This document shows, piece after piece, positions 24,143 to 32,585 of a stretch of 64,000 nt of DNA. Numbering within the stretch: position 1 is the stretch's first letter; each line of letters begins with the position of its first letter. The notes beneath the pieces were generated by a model. It saw nothing but the letters and a program-made list of their open reading frames with translations, was not told the DNA's origin and searched no databases. A program made the translations under genes and the position numbers. Source of the stretch: Cyclobacterium salsum (GTDB lineage: Bacteria; Bacteroidota; Bacteroidia; Cytophagales; Cyclobacteriaceae); the NCBI RefSeq assembly GCF_010119245.1, contig NZ_WNKG01000004.1, positions 248,001 through 312,000 of the forward strand, read 5' to 3'.

Positions 24143-24631
24143 TCAAATCCCCTTCCCAACCTTGGCCAGGGCCTTTTGGTCGAACTGTCCTTCCAACTCA
24201 ATCACGAGGTACTCGGCATCCTCATTGGAACGGATCAGCAGCACCAAACCCTTCATGCTGCGTTGTCCCAGGGCATAAATGGATACGCCGCTGTCTTTTT
24301 CTTCTGCTTCCATCATCAGTTCGTAGTTTTCCCGCTCGAGTCCCTGCGCCAACTTTCTGAAATCCAATCGTGCCTGATTTCCACTTACCGGCAGCTTGAA
24401 GAGCTTGACCCGTTCGATGCTCTCTGTGATGGCAGACAGGTTCGCTTCTTCAATGTCTATGTCCCAGCCCTTGGCAAAATCCAGGAAGTTACCCGCCAGA
24501 TCCAGGTGGAAGAAGGATTCCTCCCCTTTGTATTGATTATAGAGCCGGTCCACGCTTTTACTCTGGCCAAATAGGCTTAATGGGAGTAAAAATAAAAGAG
24601 AAAGAGAGACAATAGCCAGTGCATTTTTCAT
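24143..24631 (-). CDS. DUF4252 domain protein
   Basis: A 162-residue secreted protein, start ATG 24631 (MKNALAIVSLSLLFLLPLSL signal peptide, cleaved near FGQS); fourteen further codons are open upstream. The mature part (SVDRLYNQYKGEESFFHLDL, then LVIELEGQFDQKALAKVGK at the end) fits DUF4252, a Bacteroidota family of unknown role often found next to ECF sigma factors. It is the last gene of the operon sigma factor, anti-sigma, DUF4252, DUF4252. It is similar in layout to the gene before it, so the two are probably duplicates. Confidence 0.8.
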   Translation of the reverse strand: MKNALAIVSLSLLFLLPLSLFGQSKSVDRLYNQYKGEESFFHLDLAGNFLDFAKGWDIDIEEANLSAITESIERVKLFKLPVSGNQARLDFRKLAQGLERENYELMMEAEEKDSGVSIYALGQRSMKGLVLLIRSNEDAEYLVIELEGQFDQKALAKVGKGI

Positions 24632-24676
24632 GATTGTGTAGTTGAATGTGTAATCGATACGTAAATTTTTCAAAAC

Positions 24677-25213
24677 TTATTCTTTGTTGCCCTGCCCGTA
24701 TTCCTTCATACCTGGAAGGTTGGTTTTTTCAGATAACATGTTCAAGTCTTTATAGGTAAAATCCCCGAGCATGCTCATGAGGGTAAATTCTTCCATCGTC
24801 CCCGAAACCATCAGCAGTTCTTTTATCCGGCCAGCTTCTTCCCTTACCATAAATTTCAGAGAGCTGCCCTTGTCTTTGATGTCCATCAGCTCTTCGTATT
24901 GGTTGCGGTTAAGGAGGCCGATGGCCTCTTCAAACATGTTCAATCCATTCACCTGCTCGCCGGACAAAATCCGAATTCCCTTTACTTTGGAGATTAGGGT
25001 TAGCATGTCGTCTGCATCTTCATCGCCCTCTACGCTGTTGGAATTCAAAAAACCACCCGCCATCTGCATCATTTTAGGGCTGATATAGACCCGGGAAAAG
25101 CGCTCGTCCTCCACGTACTTGGAATAAAATTTTTCAATGGCACTTTCCTGTGCCTGCAGGCTACCAAGAACCAGCATCATGGGTATTAATAGGTTAATTG
25201 ACTTCCTAATCAT
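24677..25213 (-). CDS. DUF4252 domain protein
   Basis: A 178-residue secreted protein from ATG 25213 (MIRKSINLLIPMMLVLGSLQAQ). The start overlaps the stop of the preceding gene by eight bases, which points to translational coupling; a start further upstream would overlap more. The mature part (AIEKFYSKYVEDERFSRVYI, FTLMSMLGDFTYKDL) fits DUF4252. Members are exported and may be envelope-associated. Function unknown; context suggests an output or sensor of the sigma factor system. Confidence 0.82.
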   Translation of the reverse strand: MIRKSINLLIPMMLVLGSLQAQESAIEKFYSKYVEDERFSRVYISPKMMQMAGGFLNSNSVEGDEDADDMLTLISKVKGIRILSGEQVNGLNMFEEAIGLLNRNQYEELMDIKDKGSSLKFMVREEAGRIKELLMVSGTMEEFTLMSMLGDFTYKDLNMLSEKTNLPGMKEYGQGNKE

Positions 25214-25670
25214 TTTGTAAGTCGTTAAGGTTGAACATTTGGTGGGGTGCATTCAGATATTTGAGATCATCCATGACCTCCAGTTGCCTTTCTCCTTTAT
25301 GCAGATGCTGTTGGATCAGGCTAAAGGCCTCCATAACTTCAAAATAGGCTTGGGCCTGCGCTTCTTTTTCCTGCTGCACCTGATATTGCTGAATCATGAA
25401 GCCAAAACCGGCCAGCAAAATTACCGTCGCGGCTATTTTCATCCAGCTTCTCACAAATCCACGCTTTTCAGGGGGTAGCATCTCCCTGAAATCAGGATTA
25501 GCTGATATCGTCGATTTCAACTTTTTAATCGCTGCTACTTCCAGAAAAAATGCTTTTTCCTGCTCGTATCCCGGCACCTGCTCCAACAGCGCTTTCATCT
25601 CTTCTTCTTCCGACAGGGAACTCGCTCCCTCCCAGTATTTCTCCAGTAATTGATCTAATCTATCGTTCAT
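25206..25670 (-). CDS. Probable anti-sigma factor (single-pass membrane protein)
   Basis: A 154-residue protein. An acidic cytoplasmic N-terminal part (MNDRLDQLLEKYWEGASSLS, then EEEEMKALLEQ) is typical of sigma-binding regions in Bacteroidota. One transmembrane helix (WMKIAATVILLAGFGFMIQ, about residues 91-109) follows, then a C-terminal coiled-coil part outside the membrane. The start overlaps the stop of the sigma factor gene by 11 bases, and the stop overlaps the DUF4252 start. The role is inferred from position and topology. Confidence 0.72.
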   Translation of the reverse strand: MNDRLDQLLEKYWEGASSLSEEEEMKALLEQVPGYEQEKAFFLEVAAIKKLKSTISANPDFREMLPPEKRGFVRSWMKIAATVILLAGFGFMIQQYQVQQEKEAQAQAYFEVMEAFSLIQQHLHKGERQLEVMDDLKYLNAPHQMFNLNDLQND

Positions 25671-26157
25671 CGTTCTTACATTTCATTAGAAATTCCCTGA
25701 GCTTCTTTCTGGCCCGGTGCAGGTTTACCTTTACCTGTTCGGGTGAAATCTCCAGGTAACCGGCGATTTCCTCATAGGTCAACCCTTCCACTTCCCGCAA
25801 TTCGAACACCTCCCGTTGCTTAGCGGGCAAGGCATCCAAAAAGCGAAACACCAATTTCACCGAGTGGCTGTCTTCCTGGGATTCGACCGGATCTTCGTGA
25901 AGCGTTTCCTCCTGATTTTCCAGGGGTTCCATTCTGCTTTCGTTCCGAAACTGGTGAAGCACTTGATTTTTGAGGGTCTTCACCGTCCATCCCACGGGAT
26001 TCTCCATCCGCTCGAGGCTGTGACGGTGTACCCATGCTTTCGAAAAGGCCTCCTGAACGGCATCGTTGGCTGCATCCCGGTCTTTCGTTCGGAGATACGC
26101 CATACGGTACAGTTTATTTCGTAGCGGCCATATCGTTGCTTCAAAAAAAGTGCTCAT
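25660..26157 (-). CDS. ECF RNA polymerase sigma factor
   Basis: A 165-residue sigma-70 family protein of the ECF type. Region 2 spans about residues 10-75 (YLRTKDRDAANDAVQEAFSK, VGWTVKTLKNQVLHQF) and region 4 about 105-160 (LPAKQREVFELREVEGLTY, then EEIAGYLEISPEQVKVNLHR). Regions 2 and 4 are joined by an acidic linker rich in Glu. It heads a four-gene overlapping operon with a probable anti-sigma factor and two DUF4252 proteins. It likely controls its own operon, as is usual for ECF factors. Confidence 0.93.
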   Translation of the reverse strand: MSTFFEATIWPLRNKLYRMAYLRTKDRDAANDAVQEAFSKAWVHRHSLERMENPVGWTVKTLKNQVLHQFRNESRMEPLENQEETLHEDPVESQEDSHSVKLVFRFLDALPAKQREVFELREVEGLTYEEIAGYLEISPEQVKVNLHRARKKLREFLMKCKNDER

Positions 26158-26391
26158 TCATGTATAGGATGAAGTCGGCAGGGAAATGTTACAGCTTTGG
26201 AGAAATTTTTTTTTCGGCATTCATTTTTCAAACGGGTTCAACCTTTTATAAAGTACTGAAAAACTGAACAACTGCCGTTCTGCCGGGTTGATTAATGCAT
26301 TTATAATAGTATGCATCGGTACTATTTATTAATTTGCCACTGAAATGAAAAACGACAGCAGGACCGAATATAGCTTTAAAATTAAAAAAAA

Positions 26392-26423
26392 GGCAAAAAA
26401 AAAGCCCTGGTCGAAACCAGGGC
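26392..26423 (-). terminator. Rho-independent terminator of tRNA-Phe
   Basis: On the minus strand GCCCTGGT-TTCG-ACCAGGGC (26423-26404) forms an 8-bp stem with a stable UUCG tetraloop, followed by a T-run (plus-strand A-run 26392-26403). It begins three bases after the tRNA. Bases 26158-26391 hold no gene. Confidence 0.92.
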
Positions 26424-26426
26424 CAG

Positions 26427-26499
26427 TGGTGATGAGTGGGCTCGAACCACCGACTCACGGATTTTCAGTCCGATGCTCTACCAACTGAGCTACATCACC
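26427..26499 (-). tRNA. tRNA-Phe (GAA)
   Basis: 73 bases on the minus strand. The acceptor stem GGTGATG pairs with CATCACC, the D arm is GCTC-AGTTGGTA-GAGC, the anticodon arm TCGGA-CTGAAAA-TCCG has anticodon GAA, and the T arm is GGTGG-TTCGAGC-CCACT. The discriminator is A. CCA is not encoded. A strong promoter lies directly upstream and a terminator directly downstream, so it is a single-gene transcript. Confidence 0.97.
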
Positions 26500-26509
26500 G
26501 CTGAAAGTG

Positions 26510-26537
26510 TTGCAAAGGTAGGTATTTGTTACTTTTG
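26510..26537 (+). promoter_or_regulatory. Promoter of the Fe-S protein operon
   Basis: TTG at 26510-26512, a 17-base spacer and TACTTTTG at 26530-26537 fit the Bacteroidota consensus (TTG, 17-23 bases, TAnnTTTG). Transcription would start near 26543, about 45 bases before the ATG at 26588. Confidence 0.65.
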
Positions 26538-26543
26538 TACAAA
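26513..26543 (-). promoter_or_regulatory. Promoter of tRNA-Phe, interleaved with the divergent promoter
   Basis: On the minus strand TTTG (26543-26540), a 19-base spacer and TACCTTTG (26520-26513) give a full consensus promoter, with a start near 26507, about eight bases before the mature tRNA. It shares almost all its bases with the plus-strand promoter. Confidence 0.7.
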
Positions 26544-26587
26544 CGATTTTAATAAAAAAATAGAGGCATACGAGTAATACATTCACT

Positions 26588-27937
26588 ATGAGCAGCTTAC
26601 CGCAAATCCTTTTTTTATTGGTTCTGGGCGCAGCAGGGTTTATTTTATATAAGCGAATCAGCTATATCCGAAAGACCATTCTGCTGGGAAGGCCCCTTGC
26701 CCGAAACGACCGACCCAAAGAAAGATGGAAAACCATGGCCCTGGTAGCCTTCGGTCAACAGAAAATGTTTAAGCGAATCGGACCTGCCTTATTGCACCTG
26801 ATAATCTACGTTTCCTTTATCGTGATCAATCTGGAGGTATTGGAGTTTATCATAGATGGGCTGGCCGGTACCCACCGTATTTTCGCCTCAGCACTGGCAG
26901 GCTTCTATACCCTGGCCATGAATGTATTTGAACTGCTCGCTTTAGGGGTTTTGATTTCCTGTGTCGCTTTTCTGGTCCGACGAAATCTAATGAACGTTCC
27001 CCGGTTGAGTTCGGCCGAGCTGAAAGGCTGGCCTGGATTAGATGCCAACCTGATTTTATGGATTGAAATCTTGCTTATGATCGCCATTCTGACCATGAAT
27101 GCTACCGATCAATTACTTGCCTATCGTGGCGTAGAAGGGTACATTCCATTAGGAGGGCTGTGGATTAGCAGCAGCATTCAGGGTCTCTTTGAGGGGTTGA
27201 GCAGCGGTACCCTGCTATTTTTGGAACGCTTTGCCTGGTGGTTTCATATCATCGGTATTTTAGGCTTTGCCATCTATGTGACCTACTCCAAGCACCTGCA
27301 CATATTTCTGGCCTTTCCCAACACCTGGTATTCCAATCTGGAGCCCAAAGGAAAAATGCCGAACATGGAAGTGGTCACACAGGAGGTGAAATCCATGCTG
27401 GGACTACAGGCCCCTCCCGAAGCGACCGATCAGTCAGAAATAGGTAGGTTCGGCGCAAAGGATGTCACCGACCTTTCCTGGGTCCAGATCATGAATGCCT
27501 TTTCCTGCACCGAATGCGGCCGCTGCACGGCCGAATGCCCCGCCAGCATCACCGGGAAAAAACTTTCTCCACGTAAAATCATGATGGACACCCGGGACAG
27601 GGCAGAGGAAATCAGCCAATCTAAAGCCTCCGGGAAGGATGGAAATGACGATGGTAAATCGCTACTTGGTGATTACATCAGCCAGGAAGAAATCAACGCT
27701 TGTACCAGTTGTAATGCCTGCGTGGAAGCCTGTCCAGTAAATATTGATCCTTTGTCCATCATTTTAGAGTTGAGGCGATACACCTCTATGGAAGAAAGTG
27801 GCAGTCCCGCTCAGTGGAACGCGATGTTTCAAAACGTAGAAACCAGTTTTGCCCCCTGGAAATTCCCCCCGACCGACCGATTCAACTGGGCATCGAAACT
27901 AAATCAGGAAGAAAAGAAACCAACGAATAATGAGTAA
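26588..27937 (+). CDS. Membrane-bound 4Fe-4S electron transfer protein (HdrC/NarI-like fusion)
   Basis: A 449-residue protein. The first 250 residues hold about five transmembrane helices (for example LLHLIIYVSFIVINLEVLEF and FAWWFHIIGILGFAIYVTY). The cytoplasmic part carries two 4Fe-4S motifs, CTECGRCTAECP (about residue 305) and CTSCNACVEACP (about 378). This layout is found in respiratory modules that feed electrons between a quinone pool and a soluble partner. Its stop overlaps the start of the CCG-domain protein by eight bases, so the two should form a complex, resembling HdrC-HdrB or LldE-type systems. The electron donor is not visible here. Confidence 0.85.
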   Translation: MSSLPQILFLLVLGAAGFILYKRISYIRKTILLGRPLARNDRPKERWKTMALVAFGQQKMFKRIGPALLHLIIYVSFIVINLEVLEFIIDGLAGTHRIFASALAGFYTLAMNVFELLALGVLISCVAFLVRRNLMNVPRLSSAELKGWPGLDANLILWIEILLMIAILTMNATDQLLAYRGVEGYIPLGGLWISSSIQGLFEGLSSGTLLFLERFAWWFHIIGILGFAIYVTYSKHLHIFLAFPNTWYSNLEPKGKMPNMEVVTQEVKSMLGLQAPPEATDQSEIGRFGAKDVTDLSWVQIMNAFSCTECGRCTAECPASITGKKLSPRKIMMDTRDRAEEISQSKASGKDGNDDGKSLLGDYISQEEINACTSCNACVEACPVNIDPLSIILELRRYTSMEESGSPAQWNAMFQNVETSFAPWKFPPTDRFNWASKLNQEEKKPTNNE

Positions 27938-28730
27938 TACCTATCAAGTTCCCACCATGGCCCAAAAGGCTGCCGCAGGTGAAATGCCCGAAGTGCTTTT
28001 TTGGGTCGGATGCGCGGGCTCCTTCGACGAACGATACCAGGCCGTAACCCTTGCCTTTACAAAAATACTGAACAAAGTCGGGATCAATTTTGCCGTGCTG
28101 GGGGAGGAAGAAACCTGCACCGGGGATCCCGCCCGACGAGCAGGCAATGAATTTCTCTTTCAAATGCAAGCCATCAGCAATATTCAGGTGCTGGATGGCT
28201 ATCAGATCAAAAAGATCGTCACAGCCTGCCCGCATTGCTTCAATACCCTGAAAAACGAATACCCAGCGCTGGGAGGCAATTACGAGGTAATGCACCATTC
28301 CCAGTTTTTGCAGGGGCTGATTCAGGAGGGGAAAATTGTAATGAAAGGGGGCGGAACCTTTAAAGGCAAACGAATTACCTTTCATGACAGCTGCTACCTG
28401 GGCCGGGCAAACGACGTGTACGAAGCACCTAGGGATGTGATCAAAGCACTGGATATGGAGCTGGTAGAGATGAAACGCTGCCGGAGCAAAGGCCTTTGTT
28501 GCGGTGCCGGAGGGGCGCAAATGTTTAAGGAACCAGAAAAAGGTAGCAAAGACATCAACGTAGAACGAACGGAGGAGGCCCTGCAAACTGGAGCAAAAAC
28601 GATTGCTGTAGGCTGTCCGTTTTGCCTGACGATGATGGCTGACGGGATTAAAAACAAAGATAAAGAAAAAGACGTTCAGGTCCTTGACCTGGCGGAACTC
28701 ATTGCCAAAGACCAGGGTTTGTCAGGGTAA
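27930..28730 (+). CDS. CCG-domain (Fe-S)-binding protein, HdrB/LldE-like
   Basis: A 266-residue soluble protein with two cysteine-rich CCG domains: WVGCAGSFDERY plus CPHCFNTLKNEY in the first half, and FHDSCYLGR, SKGLCCGAGGAQ and GCPFCLTMM in the second. These ligate special Fe-S clusters in heterodisulfide reductase subunit B and lactate or glycolate oxidase subunits. It is translationally coupled to the membrane Fe-S protein before it. The pair is widespread in Bacteroidota and of undefined substrate. Confidence 0.87.
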   Translation: MSNTYQVPTMAQKAAAGEMPEVLFWVGCAGSFDERYQAVTLAFTKILNKVGINFAVLGEEETCTGDPARRAGNEFLFQMQAISNIQVLDGYQIKKIVTACPHCFNTLKNEYPALGGNYEVMHHSQFLQGLIQEGKIVMKGGGTFKGKRITFHDSCYLGRANDVYEAPRDVIKALDMELVEMKRCRSKGLCCGAGGAQMFKEPEKGSKDINVERTEEALQTGAKTIAVGCPFCLTMMADGIKNKDKEKDVQVLDLAELIAKDQGLSG

Positions 28731-28744
28731 GTAAAACCAGAGTT

Positions 28745-28768
28745 GTTGCCGTTGAGGCAACATTCTTT
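28745..28768 (+). terminator. Weak terminator-like hairpin
   Basis: GTTGCC (28745-28750) pairs with GGCAAC (28756-28761) around a 5-base loop; ATTCTTTT follows. It lies 15 bases after the CCG-protein stop. The stem is short. Confidence 0.4.
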
Positions 28769-28906
28769 TGGTTAATTGCGTTTTTTAGTGGATCTTAATC
28801 CCTATTTTGTATCATAATAAATTCAAATTACGTTTAATTCTACAGGATCTGCCAAACAGGCAGGATCTATAGAAAGCGTTAACAACTAAACTAAAGGAAA
28901 TCAGGC

Positions 28907-29395
28907 ATGTATGTACCTTTTGAAGAAATGTCGGAAGAAGCCAGAGTATGGGTATACCAGGCAAATAGACCTTTTAAGGAGGAAGAAAAAACCTGGATCA
29001 TTTCCAAATTGGTTAGTTTCTGTAATCAATGGAACAGTCACGGTTCACAGATGCCGACATCTTTTGACATCAAATTCGACCAGTTTATAGTGCTGGCCGT
29101 GGATGAGGGCCAGCTGGGAGCCAGTGGCTGCTCCATCGATAGTTCGGTTCGGGTGCTAAGAGAAATCGAAACGCAGCTTTCCGTCAACCTATTGGATAGC
29201 GGCAAAGTATCGTACCTGAGCGAGTCGGGTGTCAATGTGGCATTTTTGCCGGAAATCAAAACCCATATTCAGGAGGGTCAGTTGCAGCCTGGCAGTAAGG
29301 TTTTCAACCCCGGTGTCAATAAAATAGCCGATTTGAACAATGAATGGCTGATACCGGCTGAATCCAGTTGGTTGAAAAAATATTTCGCCCACTAA
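28907..29395 (+). CDS. Conserved Bacteroidota protein of unknown function
   Basis: A 162-residue soluble protein (MYVPFEEMSEEARVWVYQ, FDIKFDQFIVLAVDEGQLGA, then NKIADLNNEWLIPAESSWLK). Homologues in Bacteroidota are often labelled ABC transporter ATPase, but no Walker A, signature or Walker B motif is present, so that name should not be used. It has no signal peptide. The OmpA lipoprotein gene starts 23 bases later and may be cotranscribed. Confidence 0.75.
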   Translation: MYVPFEEMSEEARVWVYQANRPFKEEEKTWIISKLVSFCNQWNSHGSQMPTSFDIKFDQFIVLAVDEGQLGASGCSIDSSVRVLREIETQLSVNLLDSGKVSYLSESGVNVAFLPEIKTHIQEGQLQPGSKVFNPGVNKIADLNNEWLIPAESSWLKKYFAH

Positions 29396-29418
29396 TTTCG
29401 TTAGGGAACTCATTTCGT

Positions 29419-31368
29419 ATGAAAAAAGCAACGTCTTCTGTCCTTCACCCCGCCTTCTGGCTGCCGCTGATGGTGGTCTTTCTCCAGGTATCCTGTACCA
29501 GTCTGCAACAGAAAGCCCAAAACCAATTTAGTGCTGGGGAATACCAGATGGCCATCAGTACCTTTTCCAAATTATTAGAAAAGGAGCCAGAAAATAACGA
29601 GGCAAACCTTTTTATCGCCGAGAGCTATCGGCTTTCTAACCGAATCGAAAAAGCAGCAACCTATTACCAGAAGGTTTCTGAGGATAACGCGACGTTTGAA
29701 AGTGAGTATTACAAGGGAAAAAGCCTAAAGGGGAAAGGGGAGTACGATTCGGCAAGAGTTGCTTTTGAGGCGGCCAAAACCCTGACCATGGACGATGAAA
29801 AAATCGCTCTTGCAGAAAAAGAGGTTAAAAATATTGATGCCCTGTCTGAAATTGAACCCATCTGGCCCAACCACGAACTGGAAAATTACGAATTGCTCAA
29901 TACATCAGGCATTGATTATGCCCCCGTGCTGAGTGAAAACTACCTGTATTTTACCAGTTCCAGAGGTGCCGGAGATCTCTACCCGGCTACCGGTCAGGGC
30001 TACACCCGATTATTCCGGGCCAGGGCAGAGGGCATTAAGGTGGATGTACAAAATGTACAAACGTTACCGGAATTTCAAAATGAAACCGGATTAAACCAGG
30101 GTGCCATCGCAATCAGCCCTGATGGAAATACCATTATCTACGCCAGGGGAAATGCTGCCTCTAAAAGTGTCATTCCGGAGGTAAGCCTTTTTGCCTCCTA
30201 TTTCAGAGGAGGGGGCTTTACCGAACCCATCTTTATGCCTGTCAACGGTGAACCTGAATACTGGAATTCCACTCCGGCATTCAGCGCAAGCGGAGACACC
30301 CTCTACTTTGCCTCCAACCGACCCGAAGGATATGGGGGCATCGACCTGTATCGGTCCACTAAGCTTGCGAATGGCGATTTTGGTAATGTGGTAAACATGG
30401 GGCCTGAAATCAATACCCCTGGTAATGAACTATTTCCCAGACCGCTTCCCAACGGCGAATTCTATTTTTCCTCCGACGGACATCCGGGATACGGAAAATT
30501 GGACCTGTTTGTAGCCAAAGAGGAAAACGGTTCGATTACAGTAAGGAACCTCGGCCCTAATTTTAATTCCATCACCGATGATTTTGGAATCTTTTTCACC
30601 GATTACCCTGAGGAGGGCTACCTTACTTCCAACAGACCCGGTGGTAAAGGCGACGATGATATCTATTATTTCAAAGATATGACACCTCCCCCCAAGGTGG
30701 TCAACGTATTGCTGAATGTGGTCACCAAAGAACGATTGGAGAATGGGGAAGAGCAGGTACTTCCCCAAACCCGGGTGGTACTGTATGATGATGACAACCA
30801 GACGATCGATGGTAATTTCTCCAGCCAAAGTGGGAGACTACGCTTTCCCTTAGAACCTGAAAAAGAATACACCATGATTGCCTCCAAAACGGGCTATTTT
30901 ACGCAGAGCATTCCTTATAGTACGGTTGGCAAAACGCCAGCCCCGGAGGACCTCATCCAGGAAGTAACCAATATTACACTGGATACGACCATCCTTTTGG
31001 AACAGTTGGTTCTGGAAAAGGCCATTGTCCTCGAAAATATTTACTATGACCTGGACAAGGCAGAAATCCGGCCGGATGCGGCACAGGAGCTGGATAAACT
31101 GGTTAAAATCCTGAAAGACAATCCCGGAATCCGGATAGAGCTAAGCAGCCACACCGATGCGCGGGCAAGCGATGCCTATAACGAAGACCTGTCTCAAAGA
31201 AGGGCTGAATCAGCGGTAGAATACATTGTTTCCCAAGGTATCGATCCCTCCAGACTGGAAGCCAGGGGTTACGGCGAGCAGCAGCTGATTATCGAAAATG
31301 CCCAAACGGAGGAAGAGCACCAGGTAAACCGTCGAACCGAGTTTAAGGTGATAGAAATCACCGAGTAA
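29419..31368 (+). CDS. OmpA-family lipoprotein with TPR and PD40 propeller (PorE-like layout)
   Basis: A 649-residue lipoprotein from ATG 29419 (lipobox QVSC). An open frame 17 codons longer overlaps the previous gene and lacks a signal peptide. Domain order: TPR repeats (about residues 30-140), a PD40/WD40-type beta-propeller (about 160-420; SPDGNTIIYA, TLYFASNRPEGYGGIDLY, TSNRPGGKGDDDIYY), a carboxypeptidase-regulatory-like domain (about 430-520) and an OmpA C-terminal peptidoglycan-binding domain (ENIYYDLDKAEIRPDA, SSHTDARASDAYNEDLSQRR). This is the same order as PorE of the type IX secretion system. Many related proteins exist in Bacteroidota, so assignment to secretion is tentative. Confidence 0.85.
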   Translation: MKKATSSVLHPAFWLPLMVVFLQVSCTSLQQKAQNQFSAGEYQMAISTFSKLLEKEPENNEANLFIAESYRLSNRIEKAATYYQKVSEDNATFESEYYKGKSLKGKGEYDSARVAFEAAKTLTMDDEKIALAEKEVKNIDALSEIEPIWPNHELENYELLNTSGIDYAPVLSENYLYFTSSRGAGDLYPATGQGYTRLFRARAEGIKVDVQNVQTLPEFQNETGLNQGAIAISPDGNTIIYARGNAASKSVIPEVSLFASYFRGGGFTEPIFMPVNGEPEYWNSTPAFSASGDTLYFASNRPEGYGGIDLYRSTKLANGDFGNVVNMGPEINTPGNELFPRPLPNGEFYFSSDGHPGYGKLDLFVAKEENGSITVRNLGPNFNSITDDFGIFFTDYPEEGYLTSNRPGGKGDDDIYYFKDMTPPPKVVNVLLNVVTKERLENGEEQVLPQTRVVLYDDDNQTIDGNFSSQSGRLRFPLEPEKEYTMIASKTGYFTQSIPYSTVGKTPAPEDLIQEVTNITLDTTILLEQLVLEKAIVLENIYYDLDKAEIRPDAAQELDKLVKILKDNPGIRIELSSHTDARASDAYNEDLSQRRAESAVEYIVSQGIDPSRLEARGYGEQQLIIENAQTEEEHQVNRRTEFKVIEITE

Positions 31369-31374
31369 AATCCG

Positions 31375-31382
31375 TATATTTG
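31375..31382 (+). promoter_or_regulatory. Candidate -7 element for purM
   Basis: TATATTTG, followed by CGGCC, matches TAnnTTTG and resembles the element at 1888. A start near 31388 would give a leader of about 25 bases. No TTG is found at the -33 position. Confidence 0.4.
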
Positions 31383-31412
31383 CGGCCTGTTTGTTTTTTC
31401 AAAGCCAAGGTT

Positions 31413-32582
31413 ATGAACGAAAGGTATATGCAACGCGGGGTATCGGCCTCCAAGGAAGACGTACACAAGGCCATTTCCAATCTGGATAAAGGACTGTTTC
31501 CCAAGGCATTTTGTAAAATCGTCGAAGATATCCTGGGCAATGATCCTGACTATTGTAATATCATGCATGCCGACGGGGCAGGTACAAAATCCTCCCTTGC
31601 CTACCTGTACTGGAAAGCCACCGGAGACCTGAGTGTTTGGAAAGGAATCGCTCAGGATGCGATCATCATGAACATTGACGACTTGCTTTGCGTGGGAGCC
31701 ATCGATAATATTCTGGTCTCCTCCACCATCGGCAGAAATAAAAACCTGATCCCCGGCGAGGTTATCTCAGCCATCATCAACGGCACCGAGGAAGTGCTTC
31801 AAATGTTGCGAGATCATGGCGTAAATGCCCTATTGACGGGAGGAGAAACCGCCGATGTCGGAGACCTGGTGCGTACTATAATCGTAGATAGCACGGTTAC
31901 CTGCCGGATGAAACGGAACGATGTCATCTCCAATGACCGGATTGCCGCAGGTGATATGATCGTAGGGTTGGCCTCCTTTGGACAGGCCCGCTACGAATCC
32001 GAATACAATGGCGGCATGGGAAGCAATGGACTTACCTCCGCCCGCCACGATGTATTTGGAAAAAGCATTGCCAAAGCGTTTCCTGAGAGTTTCGACCCGC
32101 AGGTACCAAAAGAGCTGGTTTATTCAGGTAGCTTTGGCTTAACCGACCCCGCCCCCGGTACCCCCCTGGATATGGGCAAATTGGTCCTCTCTCCCACCCG
32201 CACCTATGCACCGATAATCGCCGCCTTGCTCAAAACGCACCGTTCTGAAATTCATGGCCTGGTACATTGCAGCGGCGGAGCTCAAACCAAGGTGCTGCAT
32301 TTCATTGAAGACTTGCATGTAATCAAAGACAACCTCTTCGATACTCCTCCCCTTTTTAAGATCATTCAACAGGAAAGTGGCACTGATTGGAAGGAAATGT
32401 ATAAAGTTTTCAATATGGGCCACCGGATGGAAGTATACCTCCAAGAGAAGGTAGCGGAAGAAGTCATTCAATTGGCGACTGAGTTTGGCGTGGAAGCCCG
32501 GATTATTGGTCGGGTCACCGATTACCAGGGAAAAAAGGTGACCGTTAGCGGCAAACACGGAACATATACCTATGAGGGCTAA
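31413..32582 (+). CDS. purM: Phosphoribosylformylglycinamidine cyclo-ligase
   Basis: A 389-residue AIR synthase, which converts FGAM to AIR with ATP in purine synthesis. It is the longer Bacteroidota form. Signatures: RYMQRGVSASKEDVHKAI at the start, HADGAGTKSSLAYLYWK (substrate loop), DDLLCVGAIDNILVSSTIG, LLTGGETADVGDLVRT and GLASFGQARYESEYNGGMG. The ATG at 31413 is preceded by AAGG and matches the family start; the frame is open eleven codons further. It is followed three bases later by the ceramidase-like gene. Confidence 0.95.
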   Translation: MNERYMQRGVSASKEDVHKAISNLDKGLFPKAFCKIVEDILGNDPDYCNIMHADGAGTKSSLAYLYWKATGDLSVWKGIAQDAIIMNIDDLLCVGAIDNILVSSTIGRNKNLIPGEVISAIINGTEEVLQMLRDHGVNALLTGGETADVGDLVRTIIVDSTVTCRMKRNDVISNDRIAAGDMIVGLASFGQARYESEYNGGMGSNGLTSARHDVFGKSIAKAFPESFDPQVPKELVYSGSFGLTDPAPGTPLDMGKLVLSPTRTYAPIIAALLKTHRSEIHGLVHCSGGAQTKVLHFIEDLHVIKDNLFDTPPLFKIIQQESGTDWKEMYKVFNMGHRMEVYLQEKVAEEVIQLATEFGVEARIIGRVTDYQGKKVTVSGKHGTYTYEG

Positions 32583-32585
32583 GCC

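Noticed and set aside
23857-24574. Plus-strand frames with Lys/Arg/Ser-rich peptides
   Set aside because: They read through the 93-bp tandem repeat and then antisense through the DUF4252 gene. The peptides repeat only because the DNA repeats.
28907-29395. Annotation as ABC transporter ATPase
   Set aside because: No Walker A, Walker B or signature motif is visible; the name seems to be a copied database error.
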